Of a stretch of 64,000 nt of DNA, positions 55,738 to 64,000 are shown in pieces (position 1 is the first letter of the stretch; every line of letters begins with the position of its first letter). The DNA is from DATCYX01 sp963714425 (GTDB taxonomy: Bacteria > Chloroflexota > Anaerolineae > Anaerolineales > UBA4823): assembly GCA_963714425.1 (NCBI GenBank), contig CAVQOI010000008.1:310001-374000 (forward strand), written 5' to 3'. A model generated the notes under the pieces. It did no database searches, was not told the origin of the DNA, and saw nothing but the letters and a program-made list of their open reading frames with translations. Made by a program: the position numbers and the translations under genes.

Positions 55738-56077
55738 ATTGGGCTGGGGGGTCATCGCTAGCCTGGGTGCAATCACGATTCTGGTAGCAACACGATGGGG
55801 GATTGGCTTATCACCTGATTCGATTATCTATATTGCTGGCGCCCGGAGCTTCTTAAGTGGTTCGGGTTTTAGAATTCCCTCCTTCCAGGGTGTCTTTGAG
55901 CCCGTCAAGCACCATGCTCCTTTTTACTCCATGTTTATGGCGCTTGTAGGACTGCTTGGGGTAGAGGTCGCCCTCACTGTGCGCTGGTTTAATGCCTTCC
56001 TGTTAGATGAGCTGGTGCAAGCGCTGCAACTGCATCCCATTGCGCGTGCCAGCGATGGATTAATCCTTGCACCTTAA
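55721..56077 (+). pseudogene. Truncated GT-C-like membrane protein (N-terminal fragment)
   Basis: About 95 residues match the N-terminus of a GT-C-type enzyme: one helix, then GLSPDSIIYIAGARSFLSGSGFR and HHAPFYSMFMALVG, the same pattern as at 51257. After FNAFLL the sequence changes to unrelated residues and ends at 56077. The remaining hundreds of residues of a usual member are missing, so a deletion has joined the fragment to other sequence. It overlaps the upstream GT2 by 17 bp. Confidence 0.7.
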
Positions 56078-56098
56078 CCCTCCGACGCCAATTATCTA

Positions 56099-57229
56099 AT
56101 GCCCCTTGTAAGCGTTATCATTCCCGCGTATAACCAGGCCCAATATTTGAGCGACGCAATAAAGAGCGTACTCGACCAGACATTGGGTGATTTTGAGCTG
56201 ATTGTTATCGATGATGGCTCAACCGATCACACACCCCTAGTCTCCCAATCTTTTTCAGACGTACGTCTTCGTTATATCTATCAGGAAAACAGCGGTTTAT
56301 CCGCTGCACGCAATACTGGTTTACGCCACTCGAGTGCGCCGTTCATTTCATTTTTAGATTCAGACGATCTATTTCTCCCTGAAAAACTATCAATCCTTGT
56401 TGACGAAATGCACTCACATCCTGACCTGGCTTTGGCTGCTGGGCAAGCAATACCGATCGATGAAGAAGGGCGTAAGATTGGAAAAGTATTTGATAAGCCT
56501 TTACCAAAAGACCCACAGAATTTATTGCTCGGGAATCCTCTTCACGTTGGCAGTGTGGTGCTTCGACGCGTGTGCCAGGAGGAAGTGGGCTATTTTGATG
56601 AATCGCTCAGATCTTACGAAGACTGGGATCTGTGGTTGCGCCTAGCTCTTAAAGGCTACCCAATGAGCTGGATGCCGAACCCTGTATCTTATTACCGCTT
56701 TCATACGGCCCAGATGACACGAATTGGCGCTCAGATGACCCAGGCGTCCTTCTCAGTCTTGGATAAAGTCTTCGAAAATGAGGATTTACCCATAGGGTGG
56801 TCCGCTTTGCGCGAGACTGCGTATAGCCATGCACATCTACGCGCTTCCGCACAGGCTTATCTTGCCCGAAACTTTGAGCTTGCCAGGGACCATCTCCACC
56901 AGGCGATTCAACTCTCTCCGGACCTCGTCGATGGGGAAGCGCGCGTACTTGCCGACCAATTCATCGCCTGGACGGAATTACCCAAGGTCCATCAGCCCCT
57001 CAGATTTTTAGAGGGGATTTTCGAGCATCTACCAGAAGACATCGAGATTTTGCACCAACAAAAGCGAGAGCACCTCGGTCGAGCAGCCGTTCAGATGGCT
57101 TTTCAATCATATGTGAACGGTGATTACAAGGCCACCCGGTCTGCTGTTTTCCATGCCCTACGTTACCAGCCGCAGTGGCTAATCAATCGAGGTGTGATGT
57201 CTATACTGGTTCGATCCACATTCCGGTAA
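56099..57229 (+). CDS. GT2 glycosyltransferase with helical C-terminal domain
   Basis: This 376-aa enzyme has SVIIPAYNQAQYLSDAIKS, VIDDGSTDH, LDSDDLFLPEKL and ERR-type acceptor region SYEDWDLWLRLAL. The C-terminal 130 residues (HLRASAQAYLARNFELARDHLHQAIQL) look like paired helices of the TPR type. It probably adds one sugar to a growing polysaccharide in the cytoplasm. It is the first intact gene after the damaged region and opens a series of unbroken genes to the window end. Confidence 0.87.
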   Translation: MPLVSVIIPAYNQAQYLSDAIKSVLDQTLGDFELIVIDDGSTDHTPLVSQSFSDVRLRYIYQENSGLSAARNTGLRHSSAPFISFLDSDDLFLPEKLSILVDEMHSHPDLALAAGQAIPIDEEGRKIGKVFDKPLPKDPQNLLLGNPLHVGSVVLRRVCQEEVGYFDESLRSYEDWDLWLRLALKGYPMSWMPNPVSYYRFHTAQMTRIGAQMTQASFSVLDKVFENEDLPIGWSALRETAYSHAHLRASAQAYLARNFELARDHLHQAIQLSPDLVDGEARVLADQFIAWTELPKVHQPLRFLEGIFEHLPEDIEILHQQKREHLGRAAVQMAFQSYVNGDYKATRSAVFHALRYQPQWLINRGVMSILVRSTFR

Positions 57230-57251
57230 AGGAGTTATTCAAGACACTACT

Positions 57252-57983
57252 ATGCCCTCTTTCTTTCTTCGTTCGAAAGTCACTCCTTTTGTAATCCTTT
57301 TTGTTGAGAGGTCCGGAAGCACTTATCTGGCTACATTGTTGGATGCACATGAAGATATTCTCGCTAAAAGGGAAGAGCTTGCACATATTCTTCAACGAGG
57401 CGGGAAGAGCGCAGAGCAGCTAGAATGGGCTCGCCGGTTTTTATCCCCACCGCTAATAGGCAGGCATGCAGCCCTTGGATTCAAAACCAAAATGGTTGAT
57501 ATCCTCGACCCGGTAGGTTTTCAGCAGCTACTAAATGAGCGCCATTGCAAAATAATCCAGTTACACAGGCGAAATCTTGTCAAAGCTGCGATTTCGACCA
57601 TGAATGCCAAGCGTCTGCACGATTCTTCAGGAAATTGGAACCTCCTCAAAGAAACGGATCGATTGGATGCATTTTCAGTTGACATCAATAAATTCGAGCA
57701 CCTTTTGAGTGAACGCTTGAATTGGGATCGTGAGATTGAGGAATTTGTAAAGCGCTTAAGTCTACCCGTGCTCAAGCTTTTCTATGAAGATATGCTCTTG
57801 GATGAAACTGCTTTCATGCGAACAATCTTCGATTTCATCAGTGTAAGATATTTACCAGTCAAGGGGAAAACAATAAAGAATACCAGTGATGATTTACGCC
57901 GGGCTATATCAAATTTCGAAGAACTCCGTAGCAGGTTTTCCGGCACTGAATATGAATCGATGTTCGACGAGGTGTTAATATAA
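57252..57983 (+). CDS. Sulfotransferase-family protein (Stf0-like)
   Basis: This 243-aa enzyme probably transfers sulfate from PAPS to a glycan or lipid. The phosphosulfate loop is FVERSGSTYLATLLD at residues 18-32, with LHRRNLVKAAIS as the 3'-phosphate region and a PVLKLFYEDML strand. Its stop overlaps the next gene's ATG (TAATG), which suggests coupling of sulfation to the amide-ligase-like product. It is unlike the sulfotransferase at 50399 in both loop sequence and length. Confidence 0.8.
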   Translation: MPSFFLRSKVTPFVILFVERSGSTYLATLLDAHEDILAKREELAHILQRGGKSAEQLEWARRFLSPPLIGRHAALGFKTKMVDILDPVGFQQLLNERHCKIIQLHRRNLVKAAISTMNAKRLHDSSGNWNLLKETDRLDAFSVDINKFEHLLSERLNWDREIEEFVKRLSLPVLKLFYEDMLLDETAFMRTIFDFISVRYLPVKGKTIKNTSDDLRRAISNFEELRSRFSGTEYESMFDEVLI

Positions 57984-59836
57984 TGCCCGGAATTTTTGGA
58001 TTTGCTGGTCACTATGATCCAGAGGAATCCACGCAGCTCCTTTCCAAGATGGCATCTGCGCTAGATCCTGAGGACGGATATTGTGTTGACCTGTACCATG
58101 ATGAGGGCGTTGGTATTGGACGTTCCAGTCTGGGGATAATCAATTCCAAACAGCAGCCTGTTTGGAATGCTGCAAAAACGCGCTGTATATTTATGGAAGG
58201 GGAAGTGTTCGATACATATCCGATAAAACAATCATTGCGTCAGAAGGGTCATCGGTTCATTCTGGACAGTGATGAAGAACTTCTCCTCAATCTCTATGAA
58301 GAGTATGAAGAAGAATTCGCCAGGGAATTAAATGGAGTTTTCGTTGCCGCTATCTGGGATTCTCTGACGAAAAAACTCATCATTGTCAATGATCGACTTG
58401 GACTGCATCCGTTTTATTATGCGCAATTTAATGGCAAGTTGTTATTTGGCTCTGGAGTTCGCGTGCTCATCGCGGATCATTCGGTAGCCCGAGAGATCGA
58501 TCGAGTTGCACTTGCTGAATTTTTGACATTTGACCATCCTATCCACGACCGGACATTACTGGAAAGCGTGCGCCTGATGCCTCAGGCTACTTGCCTGACC
58601 TTCGCCGGAGGGCGTTTGAGCCTTCATCGTTATTATGAGATGCACTACGCTGATCCATACCAGCTACGCGATGAAGTCGAATGGATGGATGAATACAACC
58701 ATTTACTGAAACAAGCAATCGACCGCCAATCAACTGGTGACTTGCCAGCAGGATTGTTGCTAAGCGGGGGGCTGGACTCACGGCAATTGCTGGCATACTT
58801 GTGTACAAATTCCCATTCACCTCAGTTACATAGTTTCACATGGGGAATTCCCGGATGTGATGACGCCCGGTATGCTGAAGAGCTTGCTAAGAAAAGCTGT
58901 GTGAAGCATAAGTTCTTCGAATTAAAACCAGATTGGCTGCTCTCCAAAGCTGAGCAGGCAGTCCGTCTTACTGATGGAATGGGAAATCTGGTAAATATGC
59001 ATGCCTTGGCGACGCTAGACCAGGAAGCAGAGCACGTAAGAGTTCTTTACAAGGGCTTTCTCGGAGACGCGATGATGGGTTTTGCCCTGAGGCCACAGTT
59101 TTGGGCAAATTATGATGATGATACACGAATCCAAGTGCACCTGTCGGTACATCGGGACCAGGGTGTGCTGATGTATTCTCCAGAAGAGCTCGACAGGCTG
59201 CTCTTGGGACCATCAAATGGGGATATTCAGACCAGAGTGATGGATGATTATCGATTGGGTATGGATGAAGCCGGATCACCCATACTCGCTGATCAGCGAG
59301 TGTTTTTCGATTTCCGCCAGCGCGTTCCCCGTATGACCTTAAAAGGCGTTGAGGTGGCGCGCTCTAAAGTGGTCGTTAGACTACCGTTTGCCGATAATGA
59401 TCTGGTCGATTTTGCATTACGCTTACCGCCGGGATTGCGCTACGGCCGTCGCTTGCAACGAAATGCATTTATCCGAAACTTCCCCAAATTGGCGCAAATT
59501 CCAACAACTGATACCGGGTTACCGATGATGGAATGTGCGAGAGATATCTACTTACGCGGTCTCCAGGTACTTCGCTGGCATTTAAATTCAAAAAACCTGG
59601 GCTGGTTAATTGGTCCGGATCGACGCCCATATAAGAACTACAAATCCTGGTTCCAGACCGAATTGCGCAGCTGGGTCGAGAGCATATTGCTTGATGCAAA
59701 AACCCTTGAACGTCATTCCTTCAACCCGGATGTGATTCGTAAGATGGTAAATGAACATATGGCTGGTGGAGACCATACGGTTCGGCTCGGCGCATTACTA
59801 TCGCTGGAGTTATGGTTTCGCCAGTATCTGGATTAG
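57983..59836 (+). CDS. Asparagine-synthetase-like protein lacking the glutaminase cysteine
   Basis: This 617-aa protein has the class II glutamine amidotransferase fold at the N-terminus and an asparagine synthase ATP-pyrophosphatase domain with SGGLDSRQ at about residues 261-268. The N-terminus reads MPGIFGF, so the nucleophilic Cys2 of glutamine-dependent enzymes is replaced by Pro; free ammonia or an amine would have to be the nitrogen source, or a different chemistry is used. Similar proteins occur in glycan and natural-product clusters. It overlaps the sulfotransferase stop by 1 bp and is followed after 15 bp by a GT4. The acceptor is unknown; sugar amidation is a guess. Confidence 0.83.
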   Translation: MPGIFGFAGHYDPEESTQLLSKMASALDPEDGYCVDLYHDEGVGIGRSSLGIINSKQQPVWNAAKTRCIFMEGEVFDTYPIKQSLRQKGHRFILDSDEELLLNLYEEYEEEFARELNGVFVAAIWDSLTKKLIIVNDRLGLHPFYYAQFNGKLLFGSGVRVLIADHSVAREIDRVALAEFLTFDHPIHDRTLLESVRLMPQATCLTFAGGRLSLHRYYEMHYADPYQLRDEVEWMDEYNHLLKQAIDRQSTGDLPAGLLLSGGLDSRQLLAYLCTNSHSPQLHSFTWGIPGCDDARYAEELAKKSCVKHKFFELKPDWLLSKAEQAVRLTDGMGNLVNMHALATLDQEAEHVRVLYKGFLGDAMMGFALRPQFWANYDDDTRIQVHLSVHRDQGVLMYSPEELDRLLLGPSNGDIQTRVMDDYRLGMDEAGSPILADQRVFFDFRQRVPRMTLKGVEVARSKVVVRLPFADNDLVDFALRLPPGLRYGRRLQRNAFIRNFPKLAQIPTTDTGLPMMECARDIYLRGLQVLRWHLNSKNLGWLIGPDRRPYKNYKSWFQTELRSWVESILLDAKTLERHSFNPDVIRKMVNEHMAGGDHTVRLGALLSLELWFRQYLD

Positions 59837-59851
59837 CTGGACAGGAGAGAC

Positions 59852-60850
59852 ATGCGAATCGGTGTTGTCATTGAAGAAACCTGGTCCTTTTTTCGCGAGA
59901 TCTATGAAGAGCTAGCCAGTCACCATCAAACCACATTATTCCAACACGAAAGTATTAATCTTCCAATATTTCACGATCGCATTAACAACCTCAAATTCAA
60001 TCGAGATCTTGCGAGATATCTGCGAACGAATGACGTTGTGTTTTTCGAATGGGCAAGCGAGTTGCTTGCTTTAGCAACCCAGCTCCCAAAAGCATGTATT
60101 ATTGTGACCCGTGCCCATCGTTATGAGCTGTATCATTGGGCAGATAAGGTTAATTGGGCAGCTGTCGACCGAATCATCCTGGTCTCAGAAGCAAAGAGGC
60201 GAGAGTTTAGCAAGCGTTTTCAGGATCACGCCGGGAAAGTGGTCGTCATTCCAGAAGCGATCGACTTGGGTAATTTTGAGCATATTGATAAGCCTTTTGC
60301 GGGTGATATTGGCATCCTCTGCCATCTCACACCTCGGAAGCGTGTCTATGAGCTTATCCTTGCATTTTATGAATTGACCAGGAGGCAGAGTAACTTCACT
60401 CTACACATTGGCGGTGGGCGGCACGAACGTTTTGGAGATTATTACGAAGCCCTACACCGACTTGTTTCAAAATTAGGCATCGAAGAAAATGTCAGATTTT
60501 ACGGCAATATAAATGACCCAAAGGAATGGTACGCAAACATCGACATTTTCATCTCCAATAGTTACTCGGAAGGACTTCAAGTGGCGCCCATGGAAGCGAT
60601 TGCCTCTGGTTGTTATTGCCTCTCTCATCATTGGGATGGTGCAGATGAGCTTTTGCCCGATAAATATCTATTCCTGACCGAGCAAGAGCTCATCAAGAAA
60701 ATCCAGGAGTTTGCAGATAGCGCACCTGATGAGCGATTTGTATTGAAAGAACACCAGCGGAATCACGTAATACAACATTTCAACATGGAAGAAATCAAGG
60801 TGCGAGTGCGTGAGGTAATTGAAGGGGTAGTGAAGGATACTCCAGGGTAA
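59852..60850 (+). CDS. GT4 family glycosyltransferase
   Basis: This 332-aa GT-B enzyme has the C-terminal GT4 core: GILCHLTPRKRVYELILAF, LHIGGGRH, NISDPKE-type region RFYGNINDPKEWYANIDIF, and the SEGLQVAPMEAIASGC nucleotide-binding motif. GGAG lies just before the ATG. The N-terminal half is shorter than usual and less clear. It lies in a run of glycan genes, all on the + strand. The sugar is not known. Confidence 0.87.
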   Translation: MRIGVVIEETWSFFREIYEELASHHQTTLFQHESINLPIFHDRINNLKFNRDLARYLRTNDVVFFEWASELLALATQLPKACIIVTRAHRYELYHWADKVNWAAVDRIILVSEAKRREFSKRFQDHAGKVVVIPEAIDLGNFEHIDKPFAGDIGILCHLTPRKRVYELILAFYELTRRQSNFTLHIGGGRHERFGDYYEALHRLVSKLGIEENVRFYGNINDPKEWYANIDIFISNSYSEGLQVAPMEAIASGCYCLSHHWDGADELLPDKYLFLTEQELIKKIQEFADSAPDERFVLKEHQRNHVIQHFNMEEIKVRVREVIEGVVKDTPG

Positions 60851-60860
60851 CCGTGCGTGT

Positions 60861-62090
60861 ATGAAAATTGGCTATTTAATGCAGCTTGGGGAGGAAATTC
60901 GATACCCTCCGTACAATGGACCCGCAAATCATGTACGCCAGGTATTCCAAGAGCTTGTCAAGCGTGGACATCGAATCAAGATCCTTTTCCGACTTGATGG
61001 TAAGCTGTGGAAATCGGAGGACCTGCAACAGTTCACCGTCGTTCCCGTTCCGCAAGTCGATCAGGGGCTGCAACGCTGGATCGAACGATTTGTGCGAAAA
61101 ATTCAATCGTTGTTGAAGTTGCCCTACATAGGATATTTTGAAAGTCGTAGGTTTGCGATTGCTTGCCGTCACGAGCTTGCCGGGTATGACATACTTTATG
61201 AGCGCTGGACATGGATGACTTATGGTGGTGCCCTAGCATCCCGATGGTTGAGGATCCCATGGGTGCTTGAGTATAATGGGGATCCGCTGGCGGATCTCGA
61301 GGCGAAAAAAATTGCCCCAAAGGGAATTCAGAGATGGCTATCTGTGCGCATCATGGGTTGGGCTATCGCTCAGGCAAGTAAGGTGGTTGCGACCGGGGAG
61401 GGCTGGAGGGAGAGCACCGAACGGGATTGGGGGGTACCCTATGAGAAATCTACGATAATTGAAAATGGAACAGATTTGCTCGAACTGATTCCACGCGAGG
61501 AAATTCAAGCTTTTCGCATAGTTGCTAGAGAAGAACCGCATACACAGCTTGTCTATTTGGGTGGGTTCTATCGCTGGCATGGAGTTGACATTTTGCTGCG
61601 TGCCATGGCACGCCTCGTTAGCGAAGGGTTGAACCTACATCTTGTATTGATCGGTTCAGGAGATGGCATGGAGGAGGCCCAATCCTTGGCTCGTGAATTG
61701 AAATTGAATGATGTTGTAAAATTTTTGGGCAGGTTATCAGCGGCGGAATACGCTCCTATCTTGGCAAGCGCGGATATTGGTTTATCTCCTTATTGTGGCT
61801 GGCAAGAATTCTCAGGATTGAAAATATTTGACTATAAAGCAGCCGGATTGGCCTGCATTGCTTCTGGGAAAGATGGACAACCAGCAACATTGGAGCATGG
61901 GGAGACTGGCTGGATTGTCCCACCTTGTGATGAAGGAGCCCTGGCTGAAGCGATCAAGACCCTGGCCTTAGACAGAAAGTACAGACAAGCGATCGGACGG
62001 GCAGCGCGCCTGGAAGCCGAGCGCGTGCATTCTTGGGCTCATACGGCGCAAAAAGTTGAATTCATTCTCGAAAAGTGCATAAGCCAATGA
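60861..62090 (+). CDS. GT4 family glycosyltransferase
   Basis: This 409-aa GT-B enzyme starts with the glycine-rich acceptor region (PPYNGPANHVRQVFQELVKRGH). The donor domain holds LVYLGGFYRWHGVDILLRAM, LVLIGSGDGMEEA and FSGLKIFDYKAAGLACIASG, the EX7E-type motif region, although the second Glu is replaced. It probably elongates a surface polysaccharide. It starts 10 bp after the previous gene and its stop overlaps the next ATG (ATGA). Confidence 0.9.
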   Translation: MKIGYLMQLGEEIRYPPYNGPANHVRQVFQELVKRGHRIKILFRLDGKLWKSEDLQQFTVVPVPQVDQGLQRWIERFVRKIQSLLKLPYIGYFESRRFAIACRHELAGYDILYERWTWMTYGGALASRWLRIPWVLEYNGDPLADLEAKKIAPKGIQRWLSVRIMGWAIAQASKVVATGEGWRESTERDWGVPYEKSTIIENGTDLLELIPREEIQAFRIVAREEPHTQLVYLGGFYRWHGVDILLRAMARLVSEGLNLHLVLIGSGDGMEEAQSLARELKLNDVVKFLGRLSAAEYAPILASADIGLSPYCGWQEFSGLKIFDYKAAGLACIASGKDGQPATLEHGETGWIVPPCDEGALAEAIKTLALDRKYRQAIGRAARLEAERVHSWAHTAQKVEFILEKCISQ

Positions 62091-63181
62091 AGCGGGATTT
62101 GGTCAGCGTCATGATGCCTGCCTACAACGCTGAAGAGTATATTGGCGAGGCAATCCAAAGCGTTCTTTCCCAGACTTATACCACCTGGGAGCTAATTATC
62201 GTCGATGACGGCTCTACAGACGGTACGTTTGAAGTTGTACGCTCTTTCCAAGATGCTCGTATCCGGCTTTTCTCACAACCAAATGCAGGGGAATCTGTTG
62301 CGAGAAATACAGCATTAAGCCTGATGGAAGGAGAATATATCGCGTATATCGACGCCGACGATGTTTATTACCCCAATCATTTGGAAATTGCTGTAAAAGC
62401 CCTCCAGACAAACCCGGATTGGGATGGCGTTTATTCGGATGGTATTCACATCGATACCAGCGGGCGGGAACTGCCGACACTATCCAGCCGGCGGCGTGGC
62501 CCTTTTGAGGGGTGGATTTTCGATAAATTGGCTTGGGGATCGGATGTTTTTGGCCCACCTTTGTGCGTGGTTATTCGGAGGGAGAAAGTCGTTTCAAGGC
62601 AGCTTGAGTACGACCCGCGCATCGTTATTGGTCCTGACTGGGATTTCTTCCTACGCTTTGCTGAGGATGCCGTATTTGGCTACGAAGATGTGAGAACCTG
62701 TAAATACCGTATTCATAACACAAATATTACTCTCCGCGCATCACAACAAGTAAAACTGGACTCGCTCGCCCTATGCCGGAAGAAAGCAATTCAGCTTGCC
62801 AGTTTTTCAAAATGCCCTCCAGAAACCCGCCGCTATGTTTTTTATGATTTACTGATCAATCTTGTCAGAGATAATCCGATCGAACGAGATAGCATCATGC
62901 ACATGCCTCAGTTTTTTGAGCTACCTAAAGAAGTACAGGCGAGCTTGCTCCGCGTAGCAGCAGGTGTCTCGATAGCTGGTGGGTCGGTTCCACAGCTCCC
63001 TCAATCCTGGCTAAGAAGATCACAGGCACTCAAGCCAGGCGAATTGCGCACTCTGTTTATGATCCTTCTTCTAAGCACAAGTCCGCGATTGGCTGGTGCG
63101 TTATCGAGATGGCGATATTCGGGGCAAGGCAATAGTGAATTATTTGCCCCATTCTCCAATATGAGTAAACTTTTGCTCTAA
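62087..63181 (+). CDS. GT2 glycosyltransferase with helical C-terminal domain
   Basis: This 364-aa enzyme has SVMMPAYNAEEYIGEAIQSV, VDDGSTDG, YIDADDVYYPNHLE and GPDWDFFLRFAEDA. The C-terminal 110 residues are helical, like the GT2s at 53828 and 56099, but less repetitive. ATG 62087 is preferred over GTG 62075 because it overlaps the upstream stop as ATGA. It belongs to the intact glycan module and probably adds one residue of a repeat unit. Confidence 0.88.
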   Translation: MKRDLVSVMMPAYNAEEYIGEAIQSVLSQTYTTWELIIVDDGSTDGTFEVVRSFQDARIRLFSQPNAGESVARNTALSLMEGEYIAYIDADDVYYPNHLEIAVKALQTNPDWDGVYSDGIHIDTSGRELPTLSSRRRGPFEGWIFDKLAWGSDVFGPPLCVVIRREKVVSRQLEYDPRIVIGPDWDFFLRFAEDAVFGYEDVRTCKYRIHNTNITLRASQQVKLDSLALCRKKAIQLASFSKCPPETRRYVFYDLLINLVRDNPIERDSIMHMPQFFELPKEVQASLLRVAAGVSIAGGSVPQLPQSWLRRSQALKPGELRTLFMILLLSTSPRLAGALSRWRYSGQGNSELFAPFSNMSKLLL

Positions 63182-63185
63182 GTAA

Positions 63186-64000
63186 ATGAAGATTGGCGTC
63201 TTTCACAATCTGCCCTCAGGAGGGGCAAAGAGAACTCTGCAAGAGCAAGTCAGAAGGTTAGCTCAGGAGCATTGCGTTGATGTATTTTCGATTTCGAGTG
63301 CGGATCATGAATTTGCTGATTTAAGACCCTTCGTCCACGGACATCGGATATTTAACTTCATCCCATCGCCGCTTTTCCCTTCTCCGTTTGGGAGAATAAA
63401 TCAGATTTCCCGAATCGTTGACCTTCTTCGCATGCATGCTTTAACCCGTCATATTTCTGGCGAGATTCAGCAAAATCAGTTTGACGTTCTGATGGTACAT
63501 CCTTGCCAGTACGAGAATGCTTCCAGCATCCTTCGACATCTTAAAAAAATGCCTACCATCTATTATTGCCATGAACCTCTGAGATTGGTTTATGAAAGGA
63601 TGCCGGAACGACCCTATGATCGGGAGGAAAGTTCGCGGCGAAAATTTTTCAACTCCCTTGACCCCCTCCCAGCTTCCTATCGAGAATTCCGCCGCCGGCT
63701 CGACCTGGTAAATACTCGTTCTGCTGGGATTGTGCTCGTCAATTCAAAGTATGTTCAATCAACTGTGAGAGAAATTTATCGAGTAGATGCCCAAGTAAGT
63801 TACCATGGGGTAGACACGAACGTTTTCAAGCCATTGGGTTTGGAGAAGGGGAATTTTGTGCTCTCGGTAGGGTCCTTAACACCACTGAAAGGATTTGATT
63901 TTCTGATTGAGGTGCTCTCGAAGATGAATGGAGATTTCAGACCAGAGCTGGTGATAGCGAGTAATTTTCAAAATCCATTGGAGCATGAATATCTCCTGCA
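63186..64000 (+). CDS. GT4 family glycosyltransferase, 3' partial
   Basis: The frame opens at ATG 63186, four bases after the previous stop, and stays open to the window edge. It begins KIGVFHNLPSGGAKRTLQEQ, the usual GT4 acceptor loop, with LMVHPCQYENA, then NSKYVQSTV and the donor segment NFVLSVGSLTPLKGFDFLIEVL. About 271 residues are visible of an expected 380-400. The downstream nucleotide-binding part lies outside the window. Confidence 0.85.
   Translation, partial: MKIGVFHNLPSGGAKRTLQEQVRRLAQEHCVDVFSISSADHEFADLRPFVHGHRIFNFIPSPLFPSPFGRINQISRIVDLLRMHALTRHISGEIQQNQFDVLMVHPCQYENASSILRHLKKMPTIYYCHEPLRLVYERMPERPYDREESSRRKFFNSLDPLPASYREFRRRLDLVNTRSAGIVLVNSKYVQSTVREIYRVDAQVSYHGVDTNVFKPLGLEKGNFVLSVGSLTPLKGFDFLIEVLSKMNGDFRPELVIASNFQNPLEHEYLL

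Noticed and set aside
38500..56080. Insertion sequence or transposon as a cause of the gene decay
   Set aside because: No transposase gene, terminal inverted repeats or target duplications were seen; the damage is small indels and stop codons.

Overview
The window looks like a chromosomal segment of a Chloroflexota bacterium, most likely of class Anaerolineae; no rRNA is present, so this rests on gene content. The supporting traits are a split glycine decarboxylase (GcvPA plus GcvPB), a DUF11-repeat protein fused to a sortase, a uridine kinase with a ThrRS-like N-terminus, a divergent set of complex I-type membrane subunits, and a cytochrome b/multihaem c/Rieske operon. No CRISPR array, insertion sequence, prophage, rRNA or tRNA was seen.

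Positions 1-9731 (+ strand) hold a transport and catabolism cluster. It contains a tandem BMP-type substrate-binding lipoprotein (5' end outside the window), its double ABC ATPase, a threonine synthase-like enzyme, a membrane GT2, a second fold-type II PLP enzyme, an uncharacterised protein and a dihydropyrimidinase/hydantoinase. The transporter permeases are not in the window. Positions 9787-13454 hold three overlapping membrane genes resembling proton-pumping subunits of complex I or Mrp antiporters, with no redox subunits nearby. A coiled-coil protein with SelB follows, then the DUF11-LPGTG-sortase fusion and an orphan OmpR-type response regulator.

Positions 20225-35842 (- strand) are housekeeping genes: a PfkB kinase-ParA-ParB-amidohydrolase operon with an apparently leaderless promoter, a TGS-domain uridine kinase, and gcvH-gcvPA-gcvPB under a tandem glycine riboswitch with a clear promoter and terminators. 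They continue with two DUF4870-like membrane proteins, the cytochrome b/nonahaem cytochrome c/Rieske operon, a YwiC-like membrane protein and a second threonine synthase.

An AT-rich, gene-free stretch (35843-36227) leads into a surface-polysaccharide region. It opens with a NusG/RfaH-like antiterminator, an acyltransferase and a GT2. From about 38.5 to 56 kb it carries secreted proteins (two Asp-box propellers, one PQQ-type propeller, two related SGNH-like putative esterases) and export and modification genes (Wzm/Wzt ABC exporter, sulfotransferase, GT-C-like membrane protein, methyltransferase, GT2s). Most genes here carry frameshifts, and wzt also has in-frame stop codons. Genes on both sides (1-36 kb and 56-64 kb) are intact. 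Either this is a decaying acquired glycan island or the consensus is locally poor.

Positions 56.1-64 kb are an intact glycan module: GT2, sulfotransferase, an asparagine-synthetase-like amide ligase lacking the glutaminase cysteine, three GT4 enzymes (the last cut by the window edge) and another GT2. The best candidates for new biology are the DUF11-LPGTG-sortase fusion, the stand-alone proton-pump-like trio, the duplicated BMP receptor with its PLP/hydantoinase cluster, and the propeller/SGNH secreted set.
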